DNA of 64,000 bases from the NCBI RefSeq assembly GCF_030929605.1, contig NZ_JAVFVS010000004.1:744001-808000 (forward strand). The letters run 5' to 3'. The notes beneath the pieces were generated by a model. The model had not been told where the DNA came from and made no database searches. It was given only the letters and a program-made list of their open reading frames with translations. Position numbers and translations under genes: made by a program. Source of the DNA: Flavobacterium sp. LHD-80 (GTDB lineage Bacteria; Bacteroidota; Bacteroidia; Flavobacteriales; Flavobacteriaceae). Position 1 is the stretch's first letter. Each line of letters starts with the position of its first letter. Shown here piece after piece: positions 43,150 to 53,770 of the stretch.

Positions 43150-46029
43150 ATGTCTGAAGAGAGAGTAATAAGAATAAACAAGGTTTTAAGGGAATTAAAT
43201 ATCTCGTTAGAAAGAGCTGTTGATTATCTAAAAGATAAAGGAATTGCCATTGATGCAAATCCAAACGCTAAAATTTCTGATAGTGAGTTTAATATTCTGC
43301 AAAGCCAATTTGCGGGCGATAAGGGGAATAAGGAAGCTTCTAAAGAGGTAGGGGAAGAGAAAAGAAAAGAAAAAGAAGCATTGCGTGTTGAGCGTGAGAA
43401 AGAAATTGAAGACAAACGCAGACAAGATGAGGAACGCCAAAAGCAACAAGAAATCATTAAAGCGAGAGCTGTTGTAAGCGGACCTGTTCAAGTAGGTAAA
43501 ATTGATTTGAACCCAAAGAAACCTGCAGTTTCTGCTCCTGTTGAGGAACCGGTTAAAACTAGTGAACCAAAAGCAGTTGTTACTCCTGCTCAGCCAGAAA
43601 AACCTGTTGAAAAAGAAATTGTACAGCCAGAGCCAGTGGTTCCTGTAGTTTCTGAAGAGAAAAAGGTCGAAAAACCTATTATTACTGAGAAAAAAGAAGT
43701 GAAAAGTGAGAGTTCTAAAACGGCTCAGGAACCTATTGTTTCGACAGATCCTGCAACCGCAGAGGAAACAATCACTACTCAATATCAAAAATTATCTGGA
43801 ACTACTCTTACAGGACAAACAATTGATTTATCTCAATTTAACAAGCCTAAAAAGAAAAAAGAAGATCCAAAAATTACTCCAAATAAACCTGGAGCTCCAG
43901 GGGCTGGAAACAATAATAACGCTAATAAAAACAAGCGTAAAAGAATTGCTCCTAAGCCAGGTGCACCGGGTGCGCCAAAACCTGCAACAGGGAATGCGCC
44001 AGGAACACCAAATCCTAATAAAATTACTCCAAATACTGGAGGCGGAGGTTTTAATGCTAACAGAAGTCAAAGACCTGGTTTTGTAAAAGGAAACCGTCCT
44101 GCTATTGTTGCAAAAGTAGAGCCAACAGAAGAAGAAGTAAAAAACCAAATTAGAGAAACTCTTGAAAAACTTCAAGGTAAGGGAGGAAAATCTAAAGCGG
44201 CGAAATATAGAAGAGATAAAAGAGAAACACACCGTCAGAAATCTGATGATGAGCAAAGAGCACTTGACGAAGGAAGCAAAACTATTAAAGTTACGGAATT
44301 CGTTACAGTAGGTGAAATTGCTATTATGATGGATGTGCCAATTACTAAAGTTATTGGAACTTGTATGTCTCTTGGAATCATGGTTACAATGAACCAGCGT
44401 TTAGATGCTGAAACATTGACTATCGTTGCTGATGAGTTTGGTTACGAAGTTGAGTTTATTACTGTTGATATCGAAGAAGCTATTGCGGTAGTTGAAGATA
44501 AAGAAGAAGATCTAGTAGTTAGAGCGCCAATTGTTACTGTAATGGGTCACGTTGACCACGGTAAAACATCTTTACTGGATTATATTCGTAAAGAAAATGT
44601 TATCGCTGGTGAGTCTGGAGGTATTACACAGCACATTGGAGCTTATGGAGTAACGTTGGATAATGGACAAAAAATTGCTTTCTTAGATACACCAGGTCAC
44701 GAGGCGTTTACCGCGATGCGTGCACGTGGAGCTCAAGTTACTGATATTGCTATTATCGTAGTAGCGGCGGATGATGATATCATGCCACAAACAAAAGAGG
44801 CAATTTCTCACGCACAAGCTGCGGGAGTGCCAATTATATTTGCAATCAATAAGATTGATAAACCAAATGCTAACGTTGAGAAAATCAAAGAGCGTTTGGC
44901 TGGTATGAATTTACTTGTTGAAGATTGGGGTGGAAAAATTCAGTCACATGATATTTCTGCAAAAGTTGGAACAGGTGTAAAAGAATTATTAGAGAAAGTT
45001 TTATTAGAAGCTGAAATCTTGGATTTAAAAGCAAATCCAAATAAAGCGGCTCAAGGAACTGTTGTTGAGGCTTTCTTGGATAAAGGAAAAGGATATGTAT
45101 CTACAATTTTAGTACAACAAGGTACTTTGAAAATTGGAGACTATATGTTGGCTGGAAAGCATCATGGTAAGATTAAAGCGATGCATGATGAAAGAGGGCA
45201 TACTGTTTTAACAGCAGGACCTTCAACTCCAGTATCTGTTTTAGGTTTAGATGGAGCTGCTACAGCGGGTGATAAGTTCAATGTTTTTGAAGATGAAAAA
45301 GAAGCAAAACAAATTGCATCTAAACGTTCTCAATTAATGCGTGAACAATCCGTACGTACTCAAAGACATATTACGCTTGATGAAATTGGACGTCGTATTG
45401 CTCTTGGTCAGTTTAAAGAATTGAACGTAATCCTTAAAGGAGACGTTGATGGATCTGTTGAAGCATTATCAGATTCGTTCTCTAAACTTTCTACAGAAGA
45501 AGTTCAAATTAATATTATCCATAAAGGTGTTGGTGCGATTACCGAAACTGACGTTAACTTAGCTTCTGCATCAGATGCGATTATTATCGGATTTAATGTT
45601 CGTCCTGCTGGAAATGCGAGACAACTTGCAGATAAAGAAGAAATCGATATCCGTTACTATTCTATTATTTATGCGGCGATCGACGACTTAAAAGATGCGA
45701 TGGAAGGAATGTTGGCTCCTGAAATGAAAGAAGAAGTTTTAGGTACTGCTGAAATTCGTGAGATTTTCAAAATTTCTAAAGTTGGTTCAATCGCAGGTTG
45801 TATGGTAACAGATGGTAAGATTTTAAGAACTTCTAAAATTAGAGTTATTAGGGAAGGAGTTGTTGTTCATACAGGTGAACTTGTTGCTTTAAAACGATTC
45901 AAAGATGATGTTAAAGAAGTAACTAAAGGATACGATTGTGGTATTCAGATTAAAGGGTTTAATGACATTGAAGAAAGAGATGTTATTGAAGCGTACCACG
46001 AAGTTGCAATCAAAAAGAAATTGAAATAA
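43150..46029 (+). CDS. infB: Translation initiation factor IF-2
   Basis: 959 residues. Long charged N-terminal segment (about 1-380), rich in Lys/Glu/Pro, unusual in sequence but typical in style for Bacteroidota IF-2. Core: GTPase with P-loop [26 protein letters not shown], then domains II-IV. Delivers fMet-tRNA to the 30S subunit. The run of 16 T after it (46072-46087) is the operon terminator. Confidence 0.98.
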   Translation: MSEERVIRINKVLRELNISLERAVDYLKDKGIAIDANPNAKISDSEFNILQSQFAGDKGNKEASKEVGEEKRKEKEALRVEREKEIEDKRRQDEERQKQQEIIKARAVVSGPVQVGKIDLNPKKPAVSAPVEEPVKTSEPKAVVTPAQPEKPVEKEIVQPEPVVPVVSEEKKVEKPIITEKKEVKSESSKTAQEPIVSTDPATAEETITTQYQKLSGTTLTGQTIDLSQFNKPKKKKEDPKITPNKPGAPGAGNNNNANKNKRKRIAPKPGAPGAPKPATGNAPGTPNPNKITPNTGGGGFNANRSQRPGFVKGNRPAIVAKVEPTEEEVKNQIRETLEKLQGKGGKSKAAKYRRDKRETHRQKSDDEQRALDEGSKTIKVTEFVTVGEIAIMMDVPITKVIGTCMSLGIMVTMNQRLDAETLTIVADEFGYEVEFITVDIEEAIAVVEDKEEDLVVRAPIVTVMGHVDHGKTSLLDYIRKENVIAGESGGITQHIGAYGVTLDNGQKIAFLDTPGHEAFTAMRARGAQVTDIAIIVVAADDDIMPQTKEAISHAQAAGVPIIFAINKIDKPNANVEKIKERLAGMNLLVEDWGGKIQSHDISAKVGTGVKELLEKVLLEAEILDLKANPNKAAQGTVVEAFLDKGKGYVSTILVQQGTLKIGDYMLAGKHHGKIKAMHDERGHTVLTAGPSTPVSVLGLDGAATAGDKFNVFEDEKEAKQIASKRSQLMREQSVRTQRHITLDEIGRRIALGQFKELNVILKGDVDGSVEALSDSFSKLSTEEVQINIIHKGVGAITETDVNLASASDAIIIGFNVRPAGNARQLADKEEIDIRYYSIIYAAIDDLKDAMEGMLAPEMKEEVLGTAEIREIFKISKVGSIAGCMVTDGKILRTSKIRVIREGVVVHTGELVALKRFKDDVKEVTKGYDCGIQIKGFNDIEERDVIEAYHEVAIKKKLK

Positions 46030-46047
46030 TTTTCAATTAATATATTT

Positions 46048-46087
46048 AAAAGCCTTAATGAAAATTGAGGCTTTTTTTTTTTTTTTT
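46048..46087 (+). terminator. Terminator of rimP-nusA-infB
   Basis: AAGCCTTAAT... hairpin with GGCTT arm and a run of 16 T. Confidence 0.85.
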
Positions 46088-46147
46088 GATCTTGTAGGTA
46101 GGGCAGAAGTATGTTTTTTGGCAGTGCTTTATTTGTTTAAAATTTAT

Positions 46148-46155
46148 TATTTTTG
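46148..46155 (+). promoter_or_regulatory. -7 promoter box of DUF4920 gene
   Basis: TATTTTTG, 17 bases before the ATG. Confidence 0.6.
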
Positions 46156-46172
46156 AATAAAATTATTTAATT

Positions 46173-46682
46173 ATGAAACAATTACTATATACAGCTGTTC
46201 TTTCAATTTGCATTTCTGCTTTCTCTTTTGCTCAGGAAGATGTAGAAAAAAGTGCTCCACCAGTGGGAAATGCTGTGGTTGGGGATTATTACGGTGCTGA
46301 CGTTTCTGGCGTTGCGGTTGAAAAAGCAATCTCGGTTAAAAATTTAGAAGATAAATTTAAAGATCAGAAGAAAGTTGAAAATATTGCGGTAAAAGGAGAG
46401 GTGACTGATGTTTGTGAAAAAAAGGGATGCTGGGTGACTATTAAGACGGAAAACGGCTCTTCTTTTTTTGTAAAAATGAAAGATTATGCCTTTTTTGTGC
46501 CAACAGCTCTTAAAGGAAAAAATGTTGTTTTAGAAGGTAATGCTGAGAAAAAAATCACTTCTGTTGATGAGTTGAAGCATTATGCTAAAGATGCTAAAAA
46601 ATCACAAACGGAAATAAATGCTATTACTTCTCCAAAAGAAGAAATTCGATTTCTAGCGAGTGGAATTAAGGTGGTAAACTAA
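46173..46682 (+). CDS. Exported DUF4920 protein
   Basis: 169 residues. Signal peptide MKQLLYTAVLSICISAFSFAQ. The rest is the DUF4920 domain, with VKGEVTDVCEKKGCWVTIKT carrying a conserved Cys pair (C..GCW) and FFVPTALKGKNVVLEG. OB-like small periplasmic protein; function not established, possibly metal- or haem-related given the Cys pair (inference). Confidence 0.88.
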   Translation: MKQLLYTAVLSICISAFSFAQEDVEKSAPPVGNAVVGDYYGADVSGVAVEKAISVKNLEDKFKDQKKVENIAVKGEVTDVCEKKGCWVTIKTENGSSFFVKMKDYAFFVPTALKGKNVVLEGNAEKKITSVDELKHYAKDAKKSQTEINAITSPKEEIRFLASGIKVVN

Positions 46683-46729
46683 CTCTAAGTTTGCATTTCT
46701 GAATGGATGCATTTTATATATAATGCAAT

Positions 46730-46761
46730 AAAAAAAGCGAGATTAAAATCTCGCTTTTTTT
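46730..46761. terminator. Bidirectional terminator
   Basis: AGCGAGATT/AATCTCGCT arms, A-run and T-run. Confidence 0.9.
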
Positions 46762-46781
46762 ATTGTGTTTAGCTATCGTAT

Positions 46782-47171
46782 TTATTTGCCAGGTTTAAGT
46801 AAAAAGACACTTTTATACCTGTTTTTTATATCGGCTAAATTTCGTTCTGCTTCAATTCTGGTTTTAAAATTCCCAACTATTACTTTGTAATTTGGAGTGT
46901 TGAAAATGATTGTTCCGTCAATATTGCTGTATTCTCTTTTAAAATCCGATAACGTTTTCTTTGCTTCTTCGCTTTTTCCGCTAAAAATTTGAATTCGGTA
47001 TGTGTCGTTTGTACTTATTGATGTGTTAATTTTGCGTTTCTCATTCAATAACTGCTCAAATTTTGGGTCTTGATTTACTGTTAAATTTTGATCCTGAGCA
47101 TGAATGTTATATGCTAAAGTGAATAGTGTCAGTGTTAAGAAAACTCTTTTTGAAGGGGTTAAAATTCTCAT
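46782..47171 (-). CDS. Exported SPOR-domain protein
   Basis: 129 residues from ATG at 47171; a longer reading from a TTG at 47192 overlaps the -7 box and is rejected. Signal peptide MRILTPSKRVFLTLTLFTLAYNIHAQ. C-terminal SPOR domain: YRIQIFSGKSEEAKKTLSDFKREY, YKVIVGNFKTRIEAERNLADIKNRY. SPOR domains bind denuded peptidoglycan at division sites. Cell-envelope role inferred. Confidence 0.88.
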   Translation of the reverse strand: MRILTPSKRVFLTLTLFTLAYNIHAQDQNLTVNQDPKFEQLLNEKRKINTSISTNDTYRIQIFSGKSEEAKKTLSDFKREYSNIDGTIIFNTPNYKVIVGNFKTRIEAERNLADIKNRYKSVFLLKPGK

Positions 47172-47189
47172 AATGTGATGGTTTTTATG

Positions 47190-47197
47190 CAAAAATA
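47190..47197 (-). promoter_or_regulatory. -7 promoter box of SPOR gene
   Basis: TATTTTTG on the minus strand, 19 bases before the ATG. Confidence 0.6.
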
Positions 47198-47295
47198 GTA
47201 TTTAAAGTTTGAGTGGAAAATTTTAATATTATTTAGAATTGATATAAATTGATATTTAAGACTATTTTAAGGTTTTGAGAATAGTTCATAAGTCG

Positions 47296-47303
47296 TATTT
47301 TTG
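47296..47303 (+). promoter_or_regulatory. -7 promoter box of act/cox operon
   Basis: TATTTTTG with TTG at 47275-47277, 18-base spacer. Confidence 0.7.
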
Positions 47304-47390
47304 TGCAAGTTTTAAAAGAGGGTATTTGTTTTTACAGATTTGTTACAGTAAAAATCATACCAAAAAATTAGTAGATAATTATTATACTAT

Positions 47391-48722
47391 ATGAAAAAGG
47401 TGGGTAACCATAATTCGATCTCAAGAAAATTGCTCCTTAGCTTATCGCTAACGCTGATTTTCTCCCTAACTTCATTTGCTCAAGATGCTGCTGCTCCTGC
47501 GGCGCCTGAAGCTGCTGCTCCTGCAGCAACTGCGGGTGGTGATCCAGCAAAAGGGAAAGAACTATTTAATGCAAATTGCGCTGCATGTCACAAATTAGAT
47601 GCTAAATCAACAGGTCCTGCATTAAGAGGAGTTGCTGAAAAGCATGATATGGCTTGGATTTACAAGTGGGTGCACAACAGTTCTGATATGATTAAATCAG
47701 GAGATGCTGCTGCTGTTAAACTTTTTGAAGAAAACAACAAAGCGGTAATGACTGCTTTTCCTCAATTATCTGAGGGTGATATCGATAATATTATTGCTTA
47801 TACTTCTGAGAAAAAAGTTGAAGCTGCTGTTCCGGCTGGAGGGGCTGCTACGCCTCCGGGTACTGCTGTAGAAAGTGGTGCTATTTCTAATAATGTTATT
47901 TTAGGAGCTCTTGCTCTTGTAATGGCTATTTTGGTTGTAATGTTGTTCATGGTGAACAAAGTTTTAACTAAAGTTGCTAGCAATAATGGAATTGAGGTTG
48001 CTCCTAAAGAAGGAAGAACTCCTATCTGGAAAGCTTTCGCTAAAAATCAATTCTTAGTACTTGTTACTTCTATCTTCTTGTTATTAGCTAGTGGTTATTT
48101 TGTGTACGGATATTTAATGCAGGTAGGTGTTGATCAAAATTATGAGCCAATTCAGCCAATTCACTATTCTCACAAAATTCACGCTGGAGATAACGAGATC
48201 AATTGTAAATATTGTCACTCTGCTGCTCGTGTAAGTAAAACTGCAGGTATTCCTTCTTTGAATGTTTGTATGAACTGTCATAAAAACATTTCTGAAGTTG
48301 CTGAAACTACTGCTACTGCTGAATACAGCAAAGCGTTCTACGATGCTCAAATTCAAAAATTATATGATGCTGTTGGTTGGGATAAAACTAAACAGGCTTA
48401 TACTGGAAAAACACAACCTGTAAAATGGGTTCGTATTCATAATCTTCCTGATTTTGTATATTTCAATCACTCGCAACACGTTTCTGTTGCAGGAATTGAG
48501 TGTCAGACTTGTCATGGTCCGGTACAAGAATTTGAAATCATGAAGCAATATTCTAAATTAACAATGGGATGGTGTATTGATTGCCATAGAAAAACTGATG
48601 TTAAGATGGAAGGAAATGCTTACTATGATAAAATTCATGCTGAACTTTCTAAAAAATACGGTGTAGAGAAATTAACTGCAGCGCAAATGGGAGGTTTAGA
48701 ATGCGGTAAATGCCACTATTAA
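47391..48722 (+). CDS. actA: ActA: cytochrome c subunit of alternative complex III with extra monohaem domain
   Basis: 443 residues. Signal peptide, an Ala/Pro-rich linker, then a class I cytochrome c domain with CAACH (about residue 63) and an axial Met region. A membrane segment (about 165-188) and another (about 220-245) precede a cytochrome c7/c3-like part with five CxxCH sites: CKYCH, CMNCH, CQTCH, CIDCH and CGKCH. So six haem sites in total. ActA is the electron-output cytochrome of ACIII. The fusion of a monohaem domain with the pentahaem part is a Bacteroidota arrangement. First gene of an eight-gene operon. Confidence 0.93.
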   Translation: MKKVGNHNSISRKLLLSLSLTLIFSLTSFAQDAAAPAAPEAAAPAATAGGDPAKGKELFNANCAACHKLDAKSTGPALRGVAEKHDMAWIYKWVHNSSDMIKSGDAAAVKLFEENNKAVMTAFPQLSEGDIDNIIAYTSEKKVEAAVPAGGAATPPGTAVESGAISNNVILGALALVMAILVVMLFMVNKVLTKVASNNGIEVAPKEGRTPIWKAFAKNQFLVLVTSIFLLLASGYFVYGYLMQVGVDQNYEPIQPIHYSHKIHAGDNEINCKYCHSAARVSKTAGIPSLNVCMNCHKNISEVAETTATAEYSKAFYDAQIQKLYDAVGWDKTKQAYTGKTQPVKWVRIHNLPDFVYFNHSQHVSVAGIECQTCHGPVQEFEIMKQYSKLTMGWCIDCHRKTDVKMEGNAYYDKIHAELSKKYGVEKLTAAQMGGLECGKCHY

Positions 48723-48754
48723 TCGAATTATTAAGATTTTAATATTTATATACA

Positions 48755-51700
48755 ATGTCATCAAACAAAAAATACTGGAAAAGTGTTGAAGAACTAGAGA
48801 ATGGTTCTATTGTTGAGGCGCTTAGAAATAACGAATTTGTTGAAGAAATTCCTACTGATGAATTCTTAGGAAATGCTGAGGCTTTAGCTTCATCTGGAAC
48901 TTCACGTCGTGACTTTTTAAAGTACGTAGGATTTAGTACAGCTGCTGTTACACTTGCTGCTTGTGAGGGTCCTGTGCACAAGTCTATCCCTTATGTTTTA
49001 CAACCAGAGCAAATCATTCCTGGTGTTGCAGATTATTATGCAACTACCGTTTTTGATGGTTTTGATTTTGCAAATCTTTTGGTAAAAACTCGTGAGGGTC
49101 GTCCAATTAAAGTTGAAAACAATACTATCGAAGGTGCTAAATTTGCAGCTAACGCAAGAATTCACGCATCGATCTTAGGATTATACGATAGTACTCGTTT
49201 GAAAGAGCCTAAATTGGAAGGAAAAAATAGCAGTTGGTCTGCTGTTGATTTAAAAATTAAAGCAAGTCTTGCTGATGCTAAAGCAAAAGGAGGACAAGTT
49301 GTATTGCTAACAAATACTTTGGCAAGTCCATCTACTGAGAAATTGATAGGTGAGTTTATTGCTAAAAACCCTAATGCTAAGCATGTTGTTTATGATGCGG
49401 TTTCTTCTTCTGAAGCTTTAGATGCATTTGAAACAGCTTATGGAGAAAGAGCATTAGTTGACTATGATTTTTCAAAAGCTTCATTAATTGTATCTGTTGG
49501 TGCTGATTTCTTAGGAGACTGGCAAGGTGGCGGATATGATTCTGGATATGCAAAAGGACGTATTCCTCAAAATGGAAAAATGTCTCGTCATTTTCAGTTT
49601 GAATCAAATATGACTTTATCTGGAGCGGCTGCTGATAAGCGTGTTCCGATGACTACTGCTGATCAAAAGCAAGCATTAGTTCAAATATATAATATAATTG
49701 TAGGTGCTTCTATTCCTGTTTCTTTGGATGGCGCTTTTAAAGCTGAAGTTGTAAAAGCTGCTCAGCAATTAAGTGCAGCTGGTTCAAAAGGAGTTTTAGT
49801 ATCTGGAATTGAAGATAAAAATGCTCAGTTGTTAGTTTTGGCAATCAACCAAAAATTAGCAAGTGAAGCTTTTAGTACTGTTGGTACTAGACAAATTAGA
49901 AAAGGTTCTAATGCGGTTGTTGCTCAATTGTTAAAAGATATGAATGCTGGAAGTGTTCATACTTTAATAATGAGTGGAATCAATCCTGTTTACACTTTAG
50001 CTGATTCAGCTTCTTTTGTATCTGGGTTGAAAAAAGTAAAAACTTCTGTTGCTTTTTCTTTAAAAGAAGATGAAACTGCTTCTGTTGTTACAATCGCTGC
50101 TCCAGCGCCTCATTACTTAGAATCTTGGGGAGATGTTGTAATTACAAAAGGAACTTATAGTTTAACACAACCTACAATTCGTCCAATCTTTAATACAAAA
50201 CAATTTCAAGATGTTTTATTGTCTTTAAATGGTGTTGGTGGAACTTTTTACGATTACCTTAAAGCTAATGCTTCTAGTTTTGTTACTGGTTCTTCTTGGA
50301 ATAAAGTATTGCACGATGGTGTTTTGGTAACTGGTTCAGCTGCATTATCTGGTGGAGCTTTTGATTCGGCTGGTGCAGCAAGTGCGCTTTCTAAATCAAA
50401 ATCTGCTGGAGGTCTTGAATTAGTATTGTATACTAAAACGGGTATGGGTGATGGTCAACATGCAAACAATCCTTGGTTGCAAGAGTTCCCGGATCCAATC
50501 ACAAGAGTTTCTTGGGATAACTACATTACTGTTTCAAATGCAGATGCTAAAAAGTACGATTTATCAAACGAGATTGTTGCTAATGGTGGTTTGAACGGTA
50601 GTTATGCTACAATCACAACTGCTGATGGTGTGAAAATCGAGAATGTTCCAGTTATTGTTCAGCCAGGACAAGCTGTTGGGACAATTGGATTTGCAGTTGG
50701 ATATGGTCGTAAAGCGGCTTTAAAAGAAGAGATGCAAGTAGGTTTAAATGCATACTCTTTATATAAAAACTTCAATAATGTTCAGTCTATATCTTTGGCT
50801 AAAGCTAATGGTGTTCACGAGTTTGCTTGTGTTCAGGGACAAAAAACATTAATGGGTAGAGGAGATATCATTAAAGAAACTACTCTTGAAATATTTAATA
50901 CTAAAGATGCTGAACATTGGAATGAAAAACCAATGGTATCTTTAGATCACCAAGAAGTTGAAGCTACAACTGTTGACTTATGGGAATCATTCGATCGTAC
51001 AACTGGTCATCATTTTAATCTTTCTATTGATTTAAATGCTTGTACTGGATGTGGAGCATGTGTTATTGCATGTCACGCTGAGAATAATGTACCTGTAGTT
51101 GGTAAAGCTGAAGTTAGAAGAAGCCGTGATATGCACTGGTTGCGTATTGATAGATATTATTCTTCTGAAAGCACTTTTGAAGGTGATAACAAAAGAAAAG
51201 AAGGAATTGCTGGTTTATCTAGTTCATTGTCGACATTCAATGAAATGGAGAAAGCTGGAGAGAATCCACAAGTAGCATTCCAACCAGTAATGTGTCAGCA
51301 CTGTAATCACGCACCTTGTGAAACAGTATGTCCAGTTGCTGCGACTTCTCACGGACGTGAAGGTCAAAACCACATGGCGTACAACAGATGTGTTGGTACT
51401 CGTTACTGTGCTAACAACTGTCCATATAAAGTTCGTCGTTTTAACTGGTTCTTGTATAACAAAAACAGTGAATTCGATTATCACATGAATGATGATTTAG
51501 GTCGTATGGTATTAAACCCAGACGTAAACGTTCGTTCTCGTGGAGTAATGGAAAAATGTTCTATGTGTATTCAAATGACACAAGCTACTAAATTGAAAGC
51601 TAAAAACGAAGGTCGCCCAGTTGCTGATGGTGAATTCCAAACTGCTTGTTCAAGTGCTTGTTCTTCTGGAGCGATGATATTTGGTGATGTAAATGACGCT

Positions 51701-51808
51701 GAAAGTAAAGTGGCAAAATTAGCTGCTGATGAAAGATCATACCACTTATTGGAGCATGTAGGAACAAAACCTAATGTGGTATACCACGTTAAAGTTAGAA
51801 ATACTTAG
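48755..51808 (+). CDS. actB: ActB: TAT-variant molybdopterin-like iron-sulfur subunit of alternative complex III
   Basis: 1017 residues. N-terminal twin-arginine type motif TSRRDFLKYVGFSTAAVTLAAC (TAT-variant). The first roughly 730 residues resemble molybdopterin oxidoreductases, as in ActB B1; the last 280 are a ferredoxin domain with cysteine clusters CTGCGACVIACH, CQHCNHAPCETVC, CVGTRYCANNC and CSMCIQ...CSSACSSG, binding three [4Fe-4S] and one [3Fe-4S] cluster. Molybdopterin itself is not thought to bind in ACIII. Carries electrons from quinol site to cytochromes. Confidence 0.95.
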   Translation: MSSNKKYWKSVEELENGSIVEALRNNEFVEEIPTDEFLGNAEALASSGTSRRDFLKYVGFSTAAVTLAACEGPVHKSIPYVLQPEQIIPGVADYYATTVFDGFDFANLLVKTREGRPIKVENNTIEGAKFAANARIHASILGLYDSTRLKEPKLEGKNSSWSAVDLKIKASLADAKAKGGQVVLLTNTLASPSTEKLIGEFIAKNPNAKHVVYDAVSSSEALDAFETAYGERALVDYDFSKASLIVSVGADFLGDWQGGGYDSGYAKGRIPQNGKMSRHFQFESNMTLSGAAADKRVPMTTADQKQALVQIYNIIVGASIPVSLDGAFKAEVVKAAQQLSAAGSKGVLVSGIEDKNAQLLVLAINQKLASEAFSTVGTRQIRKGSNAVVAQLLKDMNAGSVHTLIMSGINPVYTLADSASFVSGLKKVKTSVAFSLKEDETASVVTIAAPAPHYLESWGDVVITKGTYSLTQPTIRPIFNTKQFQDVLLSLNGVGGTFYDYLKANASSFVTGSSWNKVLHDGVLVTGSAALSGGAFDSAGAASALSKSKSAGGLELVLYTKTGMGDGQHANNPWLQEFPDPITRVSWDNYITVSNADAKKYDLSNEIVANGGLNGSYATITTADGVKIENVPVIVQPGQAVGTIGFAVGYGRKAALKEEMQVGLNAYSLYKNFNNVQSISLAKANGVHEFACVQGQKTLMGRGDIIKETTLEIFNTKDAEHWNEKPMVSLDHQEVEATTVDLWESFDRTTGHHFNLSIDLNACTGCGACVIACHAENNVPVVGKAEVRRSRDMHWLRIDRYYSSESTFEGDNKRKEGIAGLSSSLSTFNEMEKAGENPQVAFQPVMCQHCNHAPCETVCPVAATSHGREGQNHMAYNRCVGTRYCANNCPYKVRRFNWFLYNKNSEFDYHMNDDLGRMVLNPDVNVRSRGVMEKCSMCIQMTQATKLKAKNEGRPVADGEFQTACSSACSSGAMIFGDVNDAESKVAKLAADERSYHLLEHVGTKPNVVYHVKVRNT

Positions 51809-51841
51809 TAAAATTATTAATAAGAAACAATATAAAGGATT

Positions 51842-53245
51842 ATGTCGTCTCACTACGAAGCACCCATTAGAAAACCTTTAGTTATTGGTGATAAATCTTA
51901 TCACGATGTAACTGTAGATGTGGCAGCGCCTGTTGAAGGACCTGCAAATAAACAATGGTGGATTGTATTTTCAATCGCATTAATAGCCTTCCTTTGGGGG
52001 TTAGGTTGTATAATTTACACCGTATCTACCGGTATTGGAACATGGGGATTAAATAAAACAGTTGGTTGGGCTTGGGATATTACTAACTTCGTTTGGTGGG
52101 TTGGTATTGGTCACGCCGGAACTTTGATTTCAGCAGTACTATTACTTTTCCGTCAACGTTGGAGAATGGCTATTAACCGTTCTGCAGAAGCAATGACTAT
52201 CTTCTCAGTAGTTCAAGCAGGTTTATTTCCAATTATTCACATGGGACGTCCATGGTTAGCATACTGGGTTTTACCTATTCCAAATCAATTTGGTTCTTTA
52301 TGGGTAAACTTTAACTCACCATTATTATGGGACGTATTTGCTATTTCAACTTATCTTTCAGTTTCATTGGTTTTCTGGTGGACTGGTTTATTACCTGATT
52401 TTGCAATGCTTCGTGATAGAGCTATAACTCCATTTAATAAAAGAGTTTATTCTATCTTAAGTTTTGGATGGAGCGGTAGAGCTAAAGATTGGCAACGTTT
52501 TGAAGAAGTATCTTTAGTATTAGCTGGTTTGGCTACTCCTCTTGTACTTTCTGTACACACGATTGTATCTATGGACTTTGCTACTTCTGTAATTCCAGGA
52601 TGGCATACAACAATTTTCCCTCCATACTTCGTAGCAGGAGCAGTTTTCTCAGGATTTGCGATGGTAAACACATTGTTGATCGTTATGAGAAAAGTTTCTA
52701 ACCTTGAGGCGTATATCACTTTACAACATATCGAATTAATGAATATCATTATCATGATTACTGGTTCGATCGTTGGTGTGGCTTACATCACTGAGTTATT
52801 CGTAGCTTGGTATTCAGGTGTAGAGTATGAGCAATATGCTTTCTTAAACAGAGCTACTGGACCTTACTGGTGGGCATATTGGTCAATGATGACTTGTAAC
52901 GTTTTCTCTCCACAGTTTATGTGGTTTAAAAAATTAAGAACAAGTATCATGTTTTCATTTATTATTTCGATCGTTGTAAACATCGGAATGTGGTTTGAAA
53001 GATTCGTAATCATTGTTACTTCTTTACATAGAGATTACCTTCCATCTTCTTGGACAATGTTCTCACCAACATTTGTTGATATTGGAATTTTCATTGGAAC
53101 AATTGGTTTCTTCTTCGTATTGTTTTTATTATACTCTAGAACATTCCCTGTAATTGCTCAGGCAGAGGTAAAAACGATTTTGAAAGGAACAGGAGATAAT
53201 TACATTAGAGAAAGAGCAAATAGTAAAGATTCACATCATGAGTAA
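51842..53245 (+). CDS. actC: ActC: NrfD/PsrC-like membrane subunit of alternative complex III
   Basis: 467 residues with about ten membrane helices in the NrfD family pattern. Contains FVWWVGIGHAGTLISAVLLLFRQRWR and WWAYWSMMTCNVFSPQFMWF. Oxidises menaquinol. Overlaps actD by 8 bases (53238-53245). Confidence 0.95.
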   Translation: MSSHYEAPIRKPLVIGDKSYHDVTVDVAAPVEGPANKQWWIVFSIALIAFLWGLGCIIYTVSTGIGTWGLNKTVGWAWDITNFVWWVGIGHAGTLISAVLLLFRQRWRMAINRSAEAMTIFSVVQAGLFPIIHMGRPWLAYWVLPIPNQFGSLWVNFNSPLLWDVFAISTYLSVSLVFWWTGLLPDFAMLRDRAITPFNKRVYSILSFGWSGRAKDWQRFEEVSLVLAGLATPLVLSVHTIVSMDFATSVIPGWHTTIFPPYFVAGAVFSGFAMVNTLLIVMRKVSNLEAYITLQHIELMNIIIMITGSIVGVAYITELFVAWYSGVEYEQYAFLNRATGPYWWAYWSMMTCNVFSPQFMWFKKLRTSIMFSFIISIVVNIGMWFERFVIIVTSLHRDYLPSSWTMFSPTFVDIGIFIGTIGFFFVLFLLYSRTFPVIAQAEVKTILKGTGDNYIRERANSKDSHHE

Positions 53246-53762
53246 TAAAGTAATATACGCCATTTATAATGACGATGATATTTTGATGGATGCAGTAAAG
53301 AAAACCAGAGCTGCTCATCATCATATTGAAGAGGTTTTTACTCCATTCCCAGTTCACGGATTGGATAAAGCCATGGGCTTAGCACCAACAAGATTAGCAA
53401 TTTGTGCTTTCCTATATGGATGTGTTGGTATTTCTGTTGCAACAACAATGATGAGTTATATTATGATTCATGACTGGCCACAGGACATTGGTGGAAAACC
53501 AAGTTTTAGTTTCATTCAAAATATGCCATCTTTTGTGCCAATTATGTTTGAGATGACTGTATTTTTTGCTGCACACTTAATGGTAATTACTTTTTATATG
53601 AGAAGTAGATTATGGCCATTTAAGCAAGCTGAAAATCCTGATGTAAGAACAACAGATGACCATTTTTTAATGGAAGTTGCTGTCAACGATAACGAAGCTG
53701 AATTAGTTTCTTTCTTCGAAGGTACAGGAGCTGTTGAAGTTAAAGTAATTGAAAAGAATTAA
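53238..53762 (+). CDS. actD: ActD: DUF3341 subunit of alternative complex III
   Basis: 174 residues, DUF3341: short soluble N-terminus with VIYAIYNDDDILMDAVKK, then two membrane helices. Part of ACIII. ATG falls within the end of actC. Confidence 0.94.
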   Translation: MSNKVIYAIYNDDDILMDAVKKTRAAHHHIEEVFTPFPVHGLDKAMGLAPTRLAICAFLYGCVGISVATTMMSYIMIHDWPQDIGGKPSFSFIQNMPSFVPIMFEMTVFFAAHLMVITFYMRSRLWPFKQAENPDVRTTDDHFLMEVAVNDNEAELVSFFEGTGAVEVKVIEKN

Positions 53763-53770
53763 TTGTAGCT

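Noticed and set aside
43228..43788. 186-residue minus-strand ORF inside infB
   Set aside because: Shadow of the low-complexity infB N-terminus; Phe/Ser/Arg-rich artefact.
46072..46087. Run of 16 T as a phase-variable tract
   Set aside because: It is the T-tail of the infB operon terminator and lies outside coding sequence.
47172..47192. Longer SPOR gene from TTG 47192
   Set aside because: Overlaps its own -7 box; the ATG at 47171 starts a proper signal peptide.
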